64,000 bases of DNA. It comes from Enterobacter cancerogenus (lineage in GTDB: Bacteria; Pseudomonadota; Gammaproteobacteria; Enterobacterales; Enterobacteriaceae). A program made the translations under genes and the position numbers. Below are positions 11,058-19,226 of this stretch, piece after piece. The notes beneath the pieces were generated by a model. It was not told the DNA's origin. It did not search any database and worked only from the letters and a program-made list of their open reading frames with translations. The number at the start of each line of letters is the position of its first letter. The first letter of the stretch is position 1. The stretch spans positions 62,001 to 126,000 of the forward strand of contig JRUP01000027.1 of assembly GCA_000773965.1 (NCBI GenBank). The letters run 5' to 3'.

Positions 11058-11250
11058 AAATGAAATAAATGAAGGAAGTGAATATCATCATGCTAATCAA
11101 TTTTGTGACGGAAAGCACCGCATTCATTGACAAAAAATTACGAAGGAATGTGTCGCTGATTGCCAGTCGTTGCCGCCGTTGGGTTGAAACGCATATACTG
11201 GCGCTTCTGTTCCGTTTTTTTTGAAACACCGTCAAAAAAGGATACGCGCA

Positions 11251-12042
11251 ATGGCGAGCAGTGATAACGATAAACAGCCAGACTCCGTCTCTTCGGTAAT
11301 GAAAGTGTTCGGCATTTTGCAGGCGTTAGGCGAAGATCGTGATCATGGTATCACCGAGCTGTCGCAACGCGTGATGATGTCAAAAAGCACGGTTTACCGC
11401 TTTCTGCAAACCATGAAATCATTGGGTTACGTCGCGCAGGAAGGGGAAAGTGAAAAATATTCGCTGACGCTCAAGCTGTTTGAATTGGGTGCCAGGGCAC
11501 TACAAAACGTCGACCTGATTCGTAGTGCCGATGTCGAAATGCGAGAACTGTCGCGTTTGACCAAAGAAACCATCCACCTGGGTGCGCTGGAAGAAGACAG
11601 CATTGTCTATATCCATAAAATTGATTCGCTGTATAACCTGCGCATGTACTCGCGCATCGGGCGTCGTAACCCGCTGCATACCACCGCCATCGGTAAAGTG
11701 TTACTGGCATGGCGCGATCGCACTGAAGTTCAGGCAATCCTGAGCGAAGTCGAGTTTCGTCGCAGTACCGCCAACACCATCGTCAGTGCTGAAGCGCTGC
11801 TTGAGGTATTAGATCAGGTAAAAGTGCAGGGTTTCGGTGAAGATAATGAAGAGCAGGAAGAGGGCTTACGCTGTATCGCTGTGCCGGTTTTCGACCGCTT
11901 CGGCGTGGTGATCGCGGGATTGAGCATCTCGTTCCCGACAATCCGATTCTCTGAAGAAGCAAAAAACGAGTATGTGGCGATGCTGCATCGTGCCGCGCGC
12001 AATATTTCCGACCAGTTGGGTTACCACGACTACCCATTCTGA
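11251..12042 (+). CDS. kdgR: IclR-family regulator KdgR
   Basis: Transcriptional repressor that responds to 2-keto-3-deoxygluconate and controls pectin and hexuronate breakdown and secretion genes in plant-associated enterobacteria. The start ATG 11251 (MASSDNDKQPDSVSSVMKVF) is preceded by AGGA; the in-frame extension back to 11221 runs into poly-T sequence and is not used. The 263-residue product has an N-terminal winged helix-turn-helix (about residues 12-75, ITELSQRVMMSKSTVYRFLQ) and the IclR effector domain, including GRRNPLHTTAIGKVLLAW and EEGLRCIAVPVFDRFG. Length and sequence match E. coli and Dickeya KdgR. Confidence 0.96.
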   Translation: MASSDNDKQPDSVSSVMKVFGILQALGEDRDHGITELSQRVMMSKSTVYRFLQTMKSLGYVAQEGESEKYSLTLKLFELGARALQNVDLIRSADVEMRELSRLTKETIHLGALEEDSIVYIHKIDSLYNLRMYSRIGRRNPLHTTAIGKVLLAWRDRTEVQAILSEVEFRRSTANTIVSAEALLEVLDQVKVQGFGEDNEEQEEGLRCIAVPVFDRFGVVIAGLSISFPTIRFSEEAKNEYVAMLHRAARNISDQLGYHDYPF

Positions 12043-12050
12043 ATAGCAGA

Positions 12051-12070
12051 ACGGGCTGTTGCCAGCCCGT
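12051..12070. terminator. Hairpin between convergent kdgR and yobH
   Basis: An 8-bp stem ACGGGCTG/CAGCCCGT with loop TTGC lies between the stops of kdgR and yobH. T-runs on both sides are short, so termination may be weak. Confidence 0.55.
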
Positions 12071-12078
12071 TTGAGTCA

Positions 12079-12315
12079 CTAATTATCTACCACTTCGCCA
12101 CTTTTCTTCAGCAGTGGACAATCGGTGACACCCACAATACCGCTGTCGGTATGCAGATATTGCGCGGTGATCATGCCGCGTGCAGTGAGATAGCTACACT
12201 GTAAGCCCAGTCCAGCAGCGTTTTTGTTGCTTCCGGTCAGTACGCCGTAGCCGGTAAACAGCATCCCTAACCAGACCACGGCCACCACGATTATCGCCCG
12301 AATGAATAGTTTCAT
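12079..12315 (-). CDS. yobH: YobH family small membrane/secreted protein
   Basis: A 78-residue protein of unknown function, aligned end to end with E. coli YobH (79 residues). It has a hydrophobic N-terminal segment (residues 4-26, a signal peptide or membrane anchor) followed by GSNKNAAGLGLQCSYLTARG and a second cysteine in GVTDCPLLKKSG; the two cysteines could pair if the domain is periplasmic. AAGGAGATAAA precedes the ATG. It sits beside kdgR as in E. coli, but the neighbour mgrB expected on its far side is not present. Confidence 0.88.
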   Translation of the reverse strand: MKLFIRAIIVVAVVWLGMLFTGYGVLTGSNKNAAGLGLQCSYLTARGMITAQYLHTDSGIVGVTDCPLLKKSGEVVDN

Positions 12316-12533
12316 TTTATCTCCTTGTGATACACAACGCAGCTATCCTGAAGTCGCTGCGATTTCTATAGTAGCAGCATGACGCGTCCTGCTCATGAAA
12401 TCGATCAGAGATAACTGAAAGCCATCAAGATGCGGGATAATCTGCTTTCCACCGGCAACCATTATCTTTTCCGCACACAACGAGTAGAATCAGCGGCGGT
12501 GTAAGTGTTTTATGTTTGACAATAGAGGCAGTT

Positions 12534-12809
12534 ATGAACGAGTTAGCCGCAAATACCAGTCCGCTGTTCAGTTATGGTGTACTGGCCATCATTATTGTTG
12601 TGGCCTTGATAGCCTGGTTCTTCGTTAACCGGGCCAGCATGCGCGCCAGTGAACAGATTCGTTTGCTGGAAGCACTGCTGGAAGAGCAGAAAAAACAGAA
12701 TGCATTGTTGCGCCGCCTGGCGGATGCTCAACCTGCCACAGCAAAACAGCAGGAGGAAGAAGACGCCGTAGAACAGCGCGACTTCATCCGTATGATTCCA
12801 GAACGTTAA
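12534..12809 (+). CDS. yebO: YebO family small membrane protein
   Basis: A 91-residue protein of unknown role. One membrane segment (about residues 14-33, YGVLAIIIVVALIAWFFVNR) is followed by a charged, probably coiled-coil region (SEQIRLLEALLEEQKKQNAL) that is nearly the same in E. coli YebO, and an acidic tail ending FIRMIPER. The ATG at 12534 is chosen over an in-frame TTG at 12516 because GAGG lies 5-8 nt upstream of the ATG. The next gene on the strand starts 18 nt after the stop, so the two are probably cotranscribed. Confidence 0.88.
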   Translation: MNELAANTSPLFSYGVLAIIIVVALIAWFFVNRASMRASEQIRLLEALLEEQKKQNALLRRLADAQPATAKQQEEEDAVEQRDFIRMIPER

Positions 12810-12827
12810 ACACATGATGGAGCAGTA

Positions 12828-13838
12828 ATGGCCTGGCAAAATCCATGGTACGACGCAACGCTGGCGCATCACACGCCAGAAGGGTTCCGCAATCCGGAAC
12901 CGGAATTGCGCCAGCCAGGGGATTTGCAGCGCTGGCGGCGGGAGCGCAAAGCGGACCATTTGCCGCTGCCGCCCCAGGCCGGTTATCCGGCATTCATTGC
13001 CCGCTGGTATCAGGAAAGCGATCTGGGCGGTGATGACGATCGCGTCTGGTGGTTAGGTCATGCCGCCGTGTTGATGCGGCTCAATCGCCGCTATATTCTC
13101 ATCGATCCGGCACTCTCTGCGCGTGCTTCACCGCTGCCGTTTGCTGGACCACAGCGTAAAACGCCCGCTCCGCTCCATATTGCACAGTTGCCACATCTCG
13201 ACGTGGTACTGATTTCGCACAATCACTACGACCATCTCGATCGACCTACGGTAAAGCGCATCGCACGTCATTTCCCGGATGCGCAATTTGTTGTGCCGCT
13301 GGGTATGGGAACCTGGTGCCGCAGACGTGGCGTGCGCCATGTCACCGAACGCGACTGGTGGCAATCCATTGATATCGCAGGAGTGACATTGACTGCCGTA
13401 CCCGCGCGGCACTGGAGTATGCGAACTTTCTGGGATCGCAATCGCTCACTGTGGTGTGGCTGGGTGGTGCGAAACCAGAGTGTGAATTTTTGGTTTTCAG
13501 GTGACAGTGGCTATAGCGAAAACCTGTTAGAAATTGCTGAACGTCTCGGGCCCTTTAATCTTGCCGCGTTGCCCATTGGCGCTTATGCACCAAAATGGTT
13601 CATGCGCGGTCAACATATGGACCCCGATCAGGCGGTGCGTTTATGGCAGGCGATAGGGCGTCCGTTAACGCTGCCGATCCACTGGGGTGTGTTTGAACTG
13701 GCGGATGATCCTTTAGATGAACCCCCTGCCGCTTTGGTACAAGCATTGCAATCCGCGGGAGAATGGGACTCACGCTTTATGCCATGGAGAATAGGCACCA
13801 GCCGAAGCCTGCAGAATAGCGATTCAGATGTGTCCTAA
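12828..13838 (+). CDS. Metallo-beta-lactamase-fold hydrolase, NAPE-PLD/UlaG-like
   Basis: A 336-residue hydrolase of the metallo-beta-lactamase fold. The metal motif HNHYDHLD is clear near residue 130, with further ligand candidates in VPARHW, FSGDSGYSE and PIHWGVFEL toward the C-terminus. The layout resembles N-acyl-phosphatidylethanolamine phospholipase D-like and UlaG-like proteins, so a phosphodiester or phospholipid-related substrate is possible, but the sequence does not tell which. No signal peptide or membrane segment is seen, suggesting a cytoplasmic enzyme. GGAG precedes the ATG. E. coli K-12 has no gene here; it appears as an extra gene behind yebO and before the cspC leader. Confidence 0.8.
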   Translation: MAWQNPWYDATLAHHTPEGFRNPEPELRQPGDLQRWRRERKADHLPLPPQAGYPAFIARWYQESDLGGDDDRVWWLGHAAVLMRLNRRYILIDPALSARASPLPFAGPQRKTPAPLHIAQLPHLDVVLISHNHYDHLDRPTVKRIARHFPDAQFVVPLGMGTWCRRRGVRHVTERDWWQSIDIAGVTLTAVPARHWSMRTFWDRNRSLWCGWVVRNQSVNFWFSGDSGYSENLLEIAERLGPFNLAALPIGAYAPKWFMRGQHMDPDQAVRLWQAIGRPLTLPIHWGVFELADDPLDEPPAALVQALQSAGEWDSRFMPWRIGTSRSLQNSDSDVS

Positions 13839-14365
13839 GCCCGATTTGTTAAATCAATTGTCGCAGTGCGTTTTTTTAACATTTAATTGTAAAGTCGTTA
13901 GTTAAAAATAAGATAACCGCCAAAATGAGCGTGCATATATTTGGGGCAAGAGCGCTTATATTTTCCTGATTTTGGTGCAAAACAATTAATGACTTGTACT
14001 TAATAAATCGGGCTGTACAAGTTTTGCTCAGTGCACGAATGTTGCATTCCACGTTAATTTTTTGGCGAAATATTTTATCAATGCCATATTAATGCAATAC
14101 TTATTGCGTAGCCTTGACCGCTTTAATTGTGCTGGTTTAGATTGCGTCGCTACGCTTGACTAATGTAAGTACTGGCGCTAACTACTCTGACATATAACAT
14201 TTTTTTGTGCAGTTATTCCGTCATCTGTCAATATGCTAATGGCAGAAGAGTGCAGAGCAACGGCCAATTATGTGCGTCATGTCGATCACCGTTTAAAAAT
14301 GGCTTGCCATTAATTTGCGGATATGTGATAACGACTCTTGGGTCAAACGAGGTACAGTTCTGTTT
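13839..14365. other. AT-rich intergenic and leader region upstream of yobF-cspC
   Basis: About 530 bases without a convincing gene. The sequence is clearly more AT-rich than its surroundings and holds several promoter-like elements. An ORF covering 14205-14480 has no match I recognise and its end is only another frame of yobF, so I do not call it. The likely content is promoters and a long 5' untranslated region for cspC. Confidence 0.6.
14114..14142 (+). promoter_or_regulatory. Candidate sigma-70 promoter for yobF-cspC
   Basis: TTGACC, a 17-nt spacer and TTAGAT, a poor -10. A second candidate, TTGACT (14156-14161) with 17 nt to TAACTA (14179-14184), lies just downstream. Either would give a leader of well over 100 nt before yobF. 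Confidence 0.35.
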
Positions 14366-14476
14366 ATGTATGGCATCTTCAGTAAAGAAGTTACGAGTAA
14401 AGACGTTGACGTTGAATTCCGCTTCCTTGCCGAACCTTAAATTAGTGCCTCATTCAGTAACGTCTCTGGTTTATCT
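14366..14476 (+). pseudogene. yobF: yobF remnant (DUF2627 small stress protein) with in-frame TAA
   Basis: In E. coli yobF encodes a 47-residue stress-responsive small protein cotranscribed with cspC. Here ATG 14366 opens MYGIFSKEVTSKDVDVEFRF, close to the E. coli N-terminus, but a TAA stop occurs at 14438-14440 after 24 codons. The same frame continues after the stop with [12 protein letters not shown], which still resembles the E. coli residues that follow, where E. coli has tyrosine at the stop position. This is either a nonsense mutation in a former yobF or a lineage in which only the first half is made. The extent given covers the recognisable similarity. Confidence 0.6.
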
Positions 14477-14483
14477 GTAAGAC

Positions 14484-14495
14484 TGCCTTCGGGCA
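14484..14495 (+). promoter_or_regulatory. UUCG-loop hairpin in the cspC leader
   Basis: TGCC/GGCA closes a TTCG tetraloop 28 nt upstream of the cspC ATG. It is short but of a very stable loop type, and lies just before the ribosome site AAGGA. Confidence 0.35.
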
Positions 14496-14523
14496 ATATA
14501 AACAATCAAAGGAATTTGCAAAA

Positions 14524-14733
14524 ATGGCAAAGATTAAAGGTCAGGTTAAGTGGTTCAACGAGTCTAAAGGTTTTGGTTTCATTACTCCTGCTGACGGCAG
14601 CAAAGATGTGTTCGTACACTTCTCTGCGATCCAGGGTAACGGCTTCAAAACTCTGGCTGAAGGCCAGGCTGTTGAGTTCGAAATTCAGGACGGCCAGAAA
14701 GGTCCAGCTGCAGTAAACGTTACTGCTATCTGA
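14524..14733 (+). CDS. cspC: Cold-shock-like RNA chaperone CspC
   Basis: A 69-residue cold-shock domain protein, differing from E. coli CspC at about one residue (A instead of N in EGQAVEFE). RNP1 (KGFGFITP) and RNP2 (VFVHFS) are intact. CspC is made at normal temperature and binds and stabilises mRNAs, including stress-regulon transcripts. AAGGA lies 8 nt upstream of the ATG. It is preceded by the broken yobF and followed by a strong terminator, so it is the last gene of its transcript. Confidence 0.98.
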   Translation: MAKIKGQVKWFNESKGFGFITPADGSKDVFVHFSAIQGNGFKTLAEGQAVEFEIQDGQKGPAAVNVTAI

Positions 14734-14778
14734 TTTCGTTCTCAGACTCGGTGCCATGCGCCGCTGACACGAATTGTA

Positions 14779-14810
14779 AAGCCCTGGTCTCTGACCGGGG
14801 CTTTTCTTTT
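14779..14810 (+). terminator. Intrinsic terminator of cspC
   Basis: An 11-bp stem (14779-14789 with 14793-14803, one G-T pair, loop TCT) followed by TTCTTTT. Confidence 0.88.
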
Positions 14811-14872
14811 ATCCTTTCTGTTGCCAGACGATCAGGGTAAACTGCGCGCGAATCGTGAACCCGGAGTTGTCT

Positions 14873-15679
14873 ATGTCTTTGATTTGCCCCCTTTGCCAGC
14901 AACATTTGCACCAGCAAGCCAACAGCTTCCGCTGCGATGCAGGTCACCAATTCGATCAGGCTAAAGAAGGGTACGTTAATTTGTTGCCGGTGCAGCATAA
15001 AGGTTCAAAGGAACCGGGTGACAGTGCGGAAATGCTGCTGGCCCGTCGCGCATTTCTTGATGCCGGCCACTATCAGCCATTGCGCGATGCAGTGGCGCAA
15101 CATCTGGCACAGCGCCTGAATGGCCTGGCGGCACAGGTATTGGATATTGGCTGTGGTGAGGGTTACTACACTGCAGCAATGGCAGAAGCCCTTCCGCAGG
15201 CGCAGTTGTTTGGCCTTGATGTGGCGAAAGCGGCGATTCGCATGGCGGCTAAACGTTATCGCACGGTGAAATTTTGTGTCGCCTCCAGCCAACGTTTACC
15301 CTTTGCTGACGCATCGCTGGATGGCATTGTGCGCATCTATGCTCCCTGTAATGAAACCGAACTGAACCGGGTGGTGAAAACGGGCGGCTATCTGCTGACG
15401 GTGACGCCGGGTCCACATCATCTGCAGCAGTTCAAGGCGCTGATTTATCGTGAAGTGCAGCTGCACGCGGCAGAAGAAAAGGCTTACGAAGGTTTTAGCC
15501 AGGTCGGGCAACACAATCTGCGTTATGAGATGACGTTAAATGGGGCCGAAGCGGTAAGCTTGCTGCAGATGACGCCTTTTGCCTGGCGCGCGCGCGAAGA
15601 AGTCTGGCAACAGCTGGCGGCAGCCGATAGCTTTAGCTGCGACGCCGACTTCATGCTGACGCTATGGCAACGCACTTAA
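14873..15679 (+). CDS. rlmA: 23S rRNA m1G745 methyltransferase RlmA
   Basis: Methylates N1 of G745 in helix 35 of 23S rRNA using SAM. The ATG at 14873 is chosen because GGAG lies 6 nt upstream and the protein then begins MSLICPLC as in E. coli; an in-frame ATG at 14855 is rejected. In the 268-residue product the N-terminal zinc site is C5, C8, C21 and H25, exactly as in the E. coli enzyme, and the SAM motif is [12 protein letters not shown]. The stop codon overlaps that of yobD on the opposite strand. In E. coli mntP lies between rlmA and yobD; it is absent here. Confidence 0.96.
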   Translation: MSLICPLCQQHLHQQANSFRCDAGHQFDQAKEGYVNLLPVQHKGSKEPGDSAEMLLARRAFLDAGHYQPLRDAVAQHLAQRLNGLAAQVLDIGCGEGYYTAAMAEALPQAQLFGLDVAKAAIRMAAKRYRTVKFCVASSQRLPFADASLDGIVRIYAPCNETELNRVVKTGGYLLTVTPGPHHLQQFKALIYREVQLHAAEEKAYEGFSQVGQHNLRYEMTLNGAEAVSLLQMTPFAWRAREEVWQQLAAADSFSCDADFMLTLWQRT

Positions 15680-16134
15680 CGCGCTTCCACCAGCGTATTA
15701 TAGATTCGTTCCAGGTCGTCGAGCTGTTGCACAGCAATCATCAGGCGGCGCTGTTCCAGCTGCATGACTAAAATGCCATCCTCAGACAAGTTCATACTTT
15801 GAATGCGACGGTAGTCGATCCACACGCTGCCGAAGAACAGTCCCTCTGTCTTCATCAACAATTTTGGCGTGCGTAGCCAGAATAGCCAGATCGCCATAAA
15901 GCACAGCACCATCAGCAGCGTGGTGGTGAGCTGCGGGCCATGGTTGCTGACGTTATTCCACAGCAGAATCAGCAGTAACACGATAAAAATACCGCTGTCG
16001 ATCTTATGGCGACGACGCAGCGCGACACGCAATTTGGTCGGCCCCTTGCGCCGCGGCAGGATAGCGTCATCGTAAATCGCGAACAGGGCGAAAGCGATGA
16101 TCAGCAGGGCAATCAGAGCGTCAGTCAGTGACAT
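15676..16134 (-). CDS. yobD: DUF986 inner-membrane protein YobD
   Basis: A 152-residue membrane protein of unknown function. Three hydrophobic segments occupy about residues 5-20, 46-61 and 70-87, followed by a soluble tail with [19 protein letters not shown], nearly identical to E. coli YobD. The ATG at 16134 is preceded by GAGGAAGAAA; longer in-frame starts would run back through manZ and are rejected. It follows manXYZ on the same strand, and a terminator-like hairpin separates it from manZ, so expression may be by read-through. Confidence 0.9.
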   Translation of the reverse strand: MSLTDALIALLIIAFALFAIYDDAILPRRKGPTKLRVALRRRHKIDSGIFIVLLLILLWNNVSNHGPQLTTTLLMVLCFMAIWLFWLRTPKLLMKTEGLFFGSVWIDYRRIQSMNLSEDGILVMQLEQRRLMIAVQQLDDLERIYNTLVEAR

Positions 16135-16190
16135 TACATTTTCTTCCTCAACAGAATTTACCTCAACGTTGGCGCTCAGGTAACTTCGCT

Positions 16191-16219
16191 GAAAACAGCC
16201 GGGAGCCGAAGCCCCCGGC
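16191..16219 (-). terminator. Terminator-like hairpin after manZ
   Basis: On the minus strand a 9-bp GC-rich stem with one G-T pair closes a TTCG loop and is followed by TGTTTTC. It lies just past the manZ stop and before yobD. Confidence 0.7.
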
Positions 16220-16226
16220 GAGATGA

Positions 16227-17072
16227 TTACAGACCGAGCAGGCCGATCCAGTAACCAAAGATACCCAGGGCAAAGAAGCCCACGATAATCCACAGTGCGT
16301 TAACTTTACGGCGCAGCAGCCACATACAGCCGAAGGTCAGCAGCAGCGGGATTAAGCCCGGCATCAGCTGATCGAGAATCGACTGAACGGTGGTCACGGT
16401 GGTTTTGCCGGTGTGATCGGTAATGCGCGACACCACAAGCGGCACGTTCACGTGTGTCCACTTGTTGACCAGCGCCCCCATAACAAACAGGCCGAGAATC
16501 GACGCCCCCTCCGTGAGCTTTTGCAGGAAGCCGCCGCCCATATCGCTGACGATATCCACGCCTTTGCGATAACCATACGCCACACCGTAATAACGCGTCA
16601 GCATACGCACGGCATTAAACAGAATGAAGAACAGCAGGGGACCGAGCAGGCTGCCGCTCATCGCGATACCGGCACCGAGTGCAGCAAACACCGGACGCAC
16701 CGTACCCCAGAAGATCGGGTCACCTACGCCCGCCAGCGGTCCCATCAGGCCGACTTTGATGCCGTTAATCGCTGCATCATCAATCGCCGCGCCGTTAGCA
16801 CGCTGTTCTTCCATCGCCATGGTAACGCCGAGCACCGGCGCCGCAACGTACGGATGGGTGTTGAAGAACTCCAGATGGCGTTTAATCGCCTGTTTACGAT
16901 CGTCATTGTTCTCAGGATAGAGGCGACGAATCACCGGCACCATTGAGAAGCAGAAGCCCAGCGCCTGCATACGTTCAAAGTTCCATGAACCCTGAAACAG
17001 GTTAGAGCGGATGAACACACCACGGACATCGCTCGGGGTGAGTTTCTTTTGCATATTAGTTGTATCAACCAT
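16227..17072 (-). CDS. manZ: Mannose PTS enzyme IID component ManZ
   Basis: Membrane component of the mannose-family phosphotransferase permease, which with ManY imports mannose, glucose, glucosamine and related sugars while ManX phosphorylates them. The 281-residue product aligns fully with E. coli ManZ: soluble N-terminal part with NLFQGSWNFERMQALGFCFS, the family signature GPLAGVGDPIFWGT near residues 131-144, and a hydrophobic C-terminus ending YWIGLLGL. It starts 14 nt after manY. Confidence 0.97.
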   Translation of the reverse strand: MVDTTNMQKKLTPSDVRGVFIRSNLFQGSWNFERMQALGFCFSMVPVIRRLYPENNDDRKQAIKRHLEFFNTHPYVAAPVLGVTMAMEEQRANGAAIDDAAINGIKVGLMGPLAGVGDPIFWGTVRPVFAALGAGIAMSGSLLGPLLFFILFNAVRMLTRYYGVAYGYRKGVDIVSDMGGGFLQKLTEGASILGLFVMGALVNKWTHVNVPLVVSRITDHTGKTTVTTVQSILDQLMPGLIPLLLTFGCMWLLRRKVNALWIIVGFFALGIFGYWIGLLGL

Positions 17073-17086
17073 GATTTCACCTGTTC

Positions 17087-17887
17087 CTAGTCGAGTTCGT
17101 TGTCGAGGTCATTGTGTGCAGGACCGGCAGCGGCCGCGCCTGCTGTACGGTTATATTTCGGCGCCAGCTGGATATACAGCACCGCCATGACCACACCAAT
17201 CACGCCCAGAGCAACCAGGTTGAAGTTGGTGAAGGCCGCCGTCACAAAGCCCAGATAGAAGAACGGCATCAGGTAGCCTGCACGCATCATGTTGATGACC
17301 ATCGCGTAACCGACCACCACGATCATGCCACCGGCGATGTTCAGACCGTTGGTGACCACTTCTGGAATGGAGCTCAACAGTTCTTGTACCACACTGGTGC
17401 CCACTGAAATCGCCACAATCAGGGCTGGAATTGCAATACGCATCGCCTGCAATACCAGTGCAGAGACGTGAATCCAGCTGATGGCGCTCAGATTACCTTT
17501 CTCGGCGGCCTTATCGGCAGCGTGCTGGAAGGCAACGGTGATGGTACGGACGATGATGGTCAGAACCTGGCCGGCTGCTGCCAGTGGAATCGCCAGTGCG
17601 ATACCCGCACCAACACTTTGGCCACCTGCGATAACCAGAATGGTCGAAATGATGGAGGCCAGTGCCGCATCGGGTGCAACTGCCGCACCGATGTTCATCC
17701 AGCCCAGCGCGATCATCTCCAGCGTACCACCGATGATGATACCGGTTTTCATGTCACCCAGAACTGCACCAATCAAGGTACAGGCCACCAGTGGACGGTG
17801 GAACTGGAACTCATCAAGAATCGATCCCATCCCGGCAATACAAGCCACAATAAATATCAGGATGATTTGTAGCGTGGTTATTTCCAT
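17087..17887 (-). CDS. manY: Mannose PTS enzyme IIC component ManY
   Basis: Polytopic sugar channel of the mannose permease. The ATG at 17887 (MEITTLQIILIFIVACIAGM) is preceded by GAGGAGAAAAGC; six extra in-frame codons upstream are not used. The 266-residue product carries the EIIC-Man signature GGTLEMIALGWMNIGAAVAP and an acidic tail ending NDLDNELD, as in E. coli. It sits in the manX-manY-manZ operon. Confidence 0.97.
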   Translation of the reverse strand: MEITTLQIILIFIVACIAGMGSILDEFQFHRPLVACTLIGAVLGDMKTGIIIGGTLEMIALGWMNIGAAVAPDAALASIISTILVIAGGQSVGAGIALAIPLAAAGQVLTIIVRTITVAFQHAADKAAEKGNLSAISWIHVSALVLQAMRIAIPALIVAISVGTSVVQELLSSIPEVVTNGLNIAGGMIVVVGYAMVINMMRAGYLMPFFYLGFVTAAFTNFNLVALGVIGVVMAVLYIQLAPKYNRTAGAAAAGPAHNDLDNELD

Positions 17888-17944
17888 TGCTTTTCTCCTC
17901 AGCAAGGTCTCAAGTATTCGCCCGCCAGCGCAGGCAAAAGCGAA

Positions 17945-18910
17945 CTACTGATTGACCTTGGCAATCAGGTCCATCATTTTCAGTCTTGGGTCGTTTGAAA
18001 CTTTACGCACTTCCAACTCAATACCGCGTTCATTCAGTTTACGGAAGGCTTCAATGTCCTTCTGATCGACCGAAACTGCGTTGTTGACCTGGGTTTTACC
18101 CTGTTTGAATGCCATGCCGCCGATGTTGACCGACTTGATATCCACGCCATGTTCCACAATCCGTTCCACATCGGTAGGATTGGTGAACAGCAGCATCACG
18201 CGGTCACGGCCATATTTCGGGTTGTTCCACACGCGGATCATCTTGGCAATATCCACCACGTGTGCGGTCACGCCAGGAGGGGCCACCTGCGTCAGCAGCG
18301 TTTTACGCACATGGTCATTAGCCACTTCATCACTGACGACGATGATGCGAGTCACGTTGGTCTCTTTAGTCCAGCGGGTTGCGACCTGGCCGTGAATTAA
18401 ACGGTCATCGATGCGCGCCAGGCCGATCTTCATGTGCTCGCCCGGTGCCAAAGGGTTTTGCGGTTGCGCCGGGGCTTTTGCGGCAACAGGTGCTGCAGCT
18501 TCCGGGGTAGGGGTTTCGGTCTTGAGGGCTTTAACACCTTCGCGGCCGGCTTCCACGGCAATATGAATTAATTCCTCAAAGGATGGGTTGTCATCGCGCC
18601 CCATCAGGGTTTCCACCAGCATCGGGATGTTCACCCCGGCGATGACGTCATAATCCGGCTTATCCACCACAATGCGGCTGGCCGCGTTGAATGGACTGCC
18701 GCCCCAGGTATCCACCAGGAACAGCACGCCTTTCGACGTGTCGAGTTCTGCCAGTCTCGCCTGATACTTTTCGATTAGCGTTTCTGCATTTTCGCCGGGC
18801 ACGAAATCAATCCATCCGACATTTTCCTGCTCACCCAACAACATTTCTGCTGTTTTAAGCAGCTGTTCTGCCGCCCAGCCATGTGTACCAATTACAATAG
18901 CAATGGTCAC
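17945..18910 (-). CDS. manX: Mannose PTS enzyme IIAB fusion ManX
   Basis: Cytoplasmic phosphoryl-transfer component: HPr phosphorylates the IIA domain (about residues 1-130), which passes the phosphate to the IIB domain (about 158-321) and then to sugar. The phosphorylated histidines are visible, H10 in VIGTHGWAA and H173 in DDRLIHGQV. An Ala/Pro-rich linker (about residues 132-155) joins the domains. The 321-residue length is typical. It is the first gene of the manXYZ operon and diverges from yoaE across a 511-bp region carrying possible Mlc/NagC and CRP sites. Confidence 0.97.
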   Translation of the reverse strand: MTIAIVIGTHGWAAEQLLKTAEMLLGEQENVGWIDFVPGENAETLIEKYQARLAELDTSKGVLFLVDTWGGSPFNAASRIVVDKPDYDVIAGVNIPMLVETLMGRDDNPSFEELIHIAVEAGREGVKALKTETPTPEAAAPVAAKAPAQPQNPLAPGEHMKIGLARIDDRLIHGQVATRWTKETNVTRIIVVSDEVANDHVRKTLLTQVAPPGVTAHVVDIAKMIRVWNNPKYGRDRVMLLFTNPTDVERIVEHGVDIKSVNIGGMAFKQGKTQVNNAVSVDQKDIEAFRKLNERGIELEVRKVSNDPRLKMMDLIAKVNQ

Positions 18911-19064
18911 TTGCTACCTCCGTTCGCATGAGAGATTCTCTGGCATTGCCGGGAATCATTGAGAATTACCGTTGTTGATTCAGGTGGATCGTTTGGGTCT
19001 AAGATGAAGAGTCGCATCAATAAATGTTCCGAAACTGTCCGCTGCACAGCAGTAAGGTCGCGAT

Positions 19065-19108
19065 TTATTTTAGTGTGCGAAAAAATAATTTATGTGATGT
19101 TTGTCAGC
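19065..19108 (-). promoter_or_regulatory. Candidate Mlc/NagC-type and CRP operators for manX
   Basis: TTATTTT and AAAATAA form an inverted repeat (19065-19071 and 19082-19088) of the general NagC/Mlc box type. Next to it TGTGA at 19093-19097 with TCAGC six bases on is a partial CRP site. E. coli manX is controlled by Mlc, NagC and cAMP-CRP, so the location is sensible; the match is by eye only. Confidence 0.35.
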
Positions 19109-19192
19109 TATTTCGAGCGTAACGCTGCAAAATTGCATTTATGTTCGTTATTCCCGCGTTTGTGCAGTTGTTTGTAAATGTAATAAAATTTT

Positions 19193-19220
19193 TTGACGTT
19201 GTTGATGTAACTGATACATT
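19193..19220 (+). promoter_or_regulatory. Candidate sigma-70 promoter of yoaE
   Basis: TTGACG, a 16-nt spacer and TACATT. Transcription starting near 19227 would give a leader of about 195 nt before the yoaE ATG. Confidence 0.5.
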
Positions 19221-19226
19221 AGCGTT

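Noticed and set aside
11055-11090. KdgR operator between yebQ and kdgR
   Set aside because: AAATGAAA-like words occur as direct repeats, not as the palindrome KdgR needs.
12490-12535. PhoP box upstream of yebO
   Set aside because: TGTTTTATGTTTG has half-site-like pieces but the spacing does not fit two PhoP half-sites.
14205-14480. 91-residue frame upstream of cspC
   Set aside because: Its second half is only a different frame of yobF, and no ribosome site or family match supports it.
15676-16293. Extended 205-residue form of yobD
   Set aside because: The extension runs through the manZ terminator and end; ATG 16134 matches the family length.
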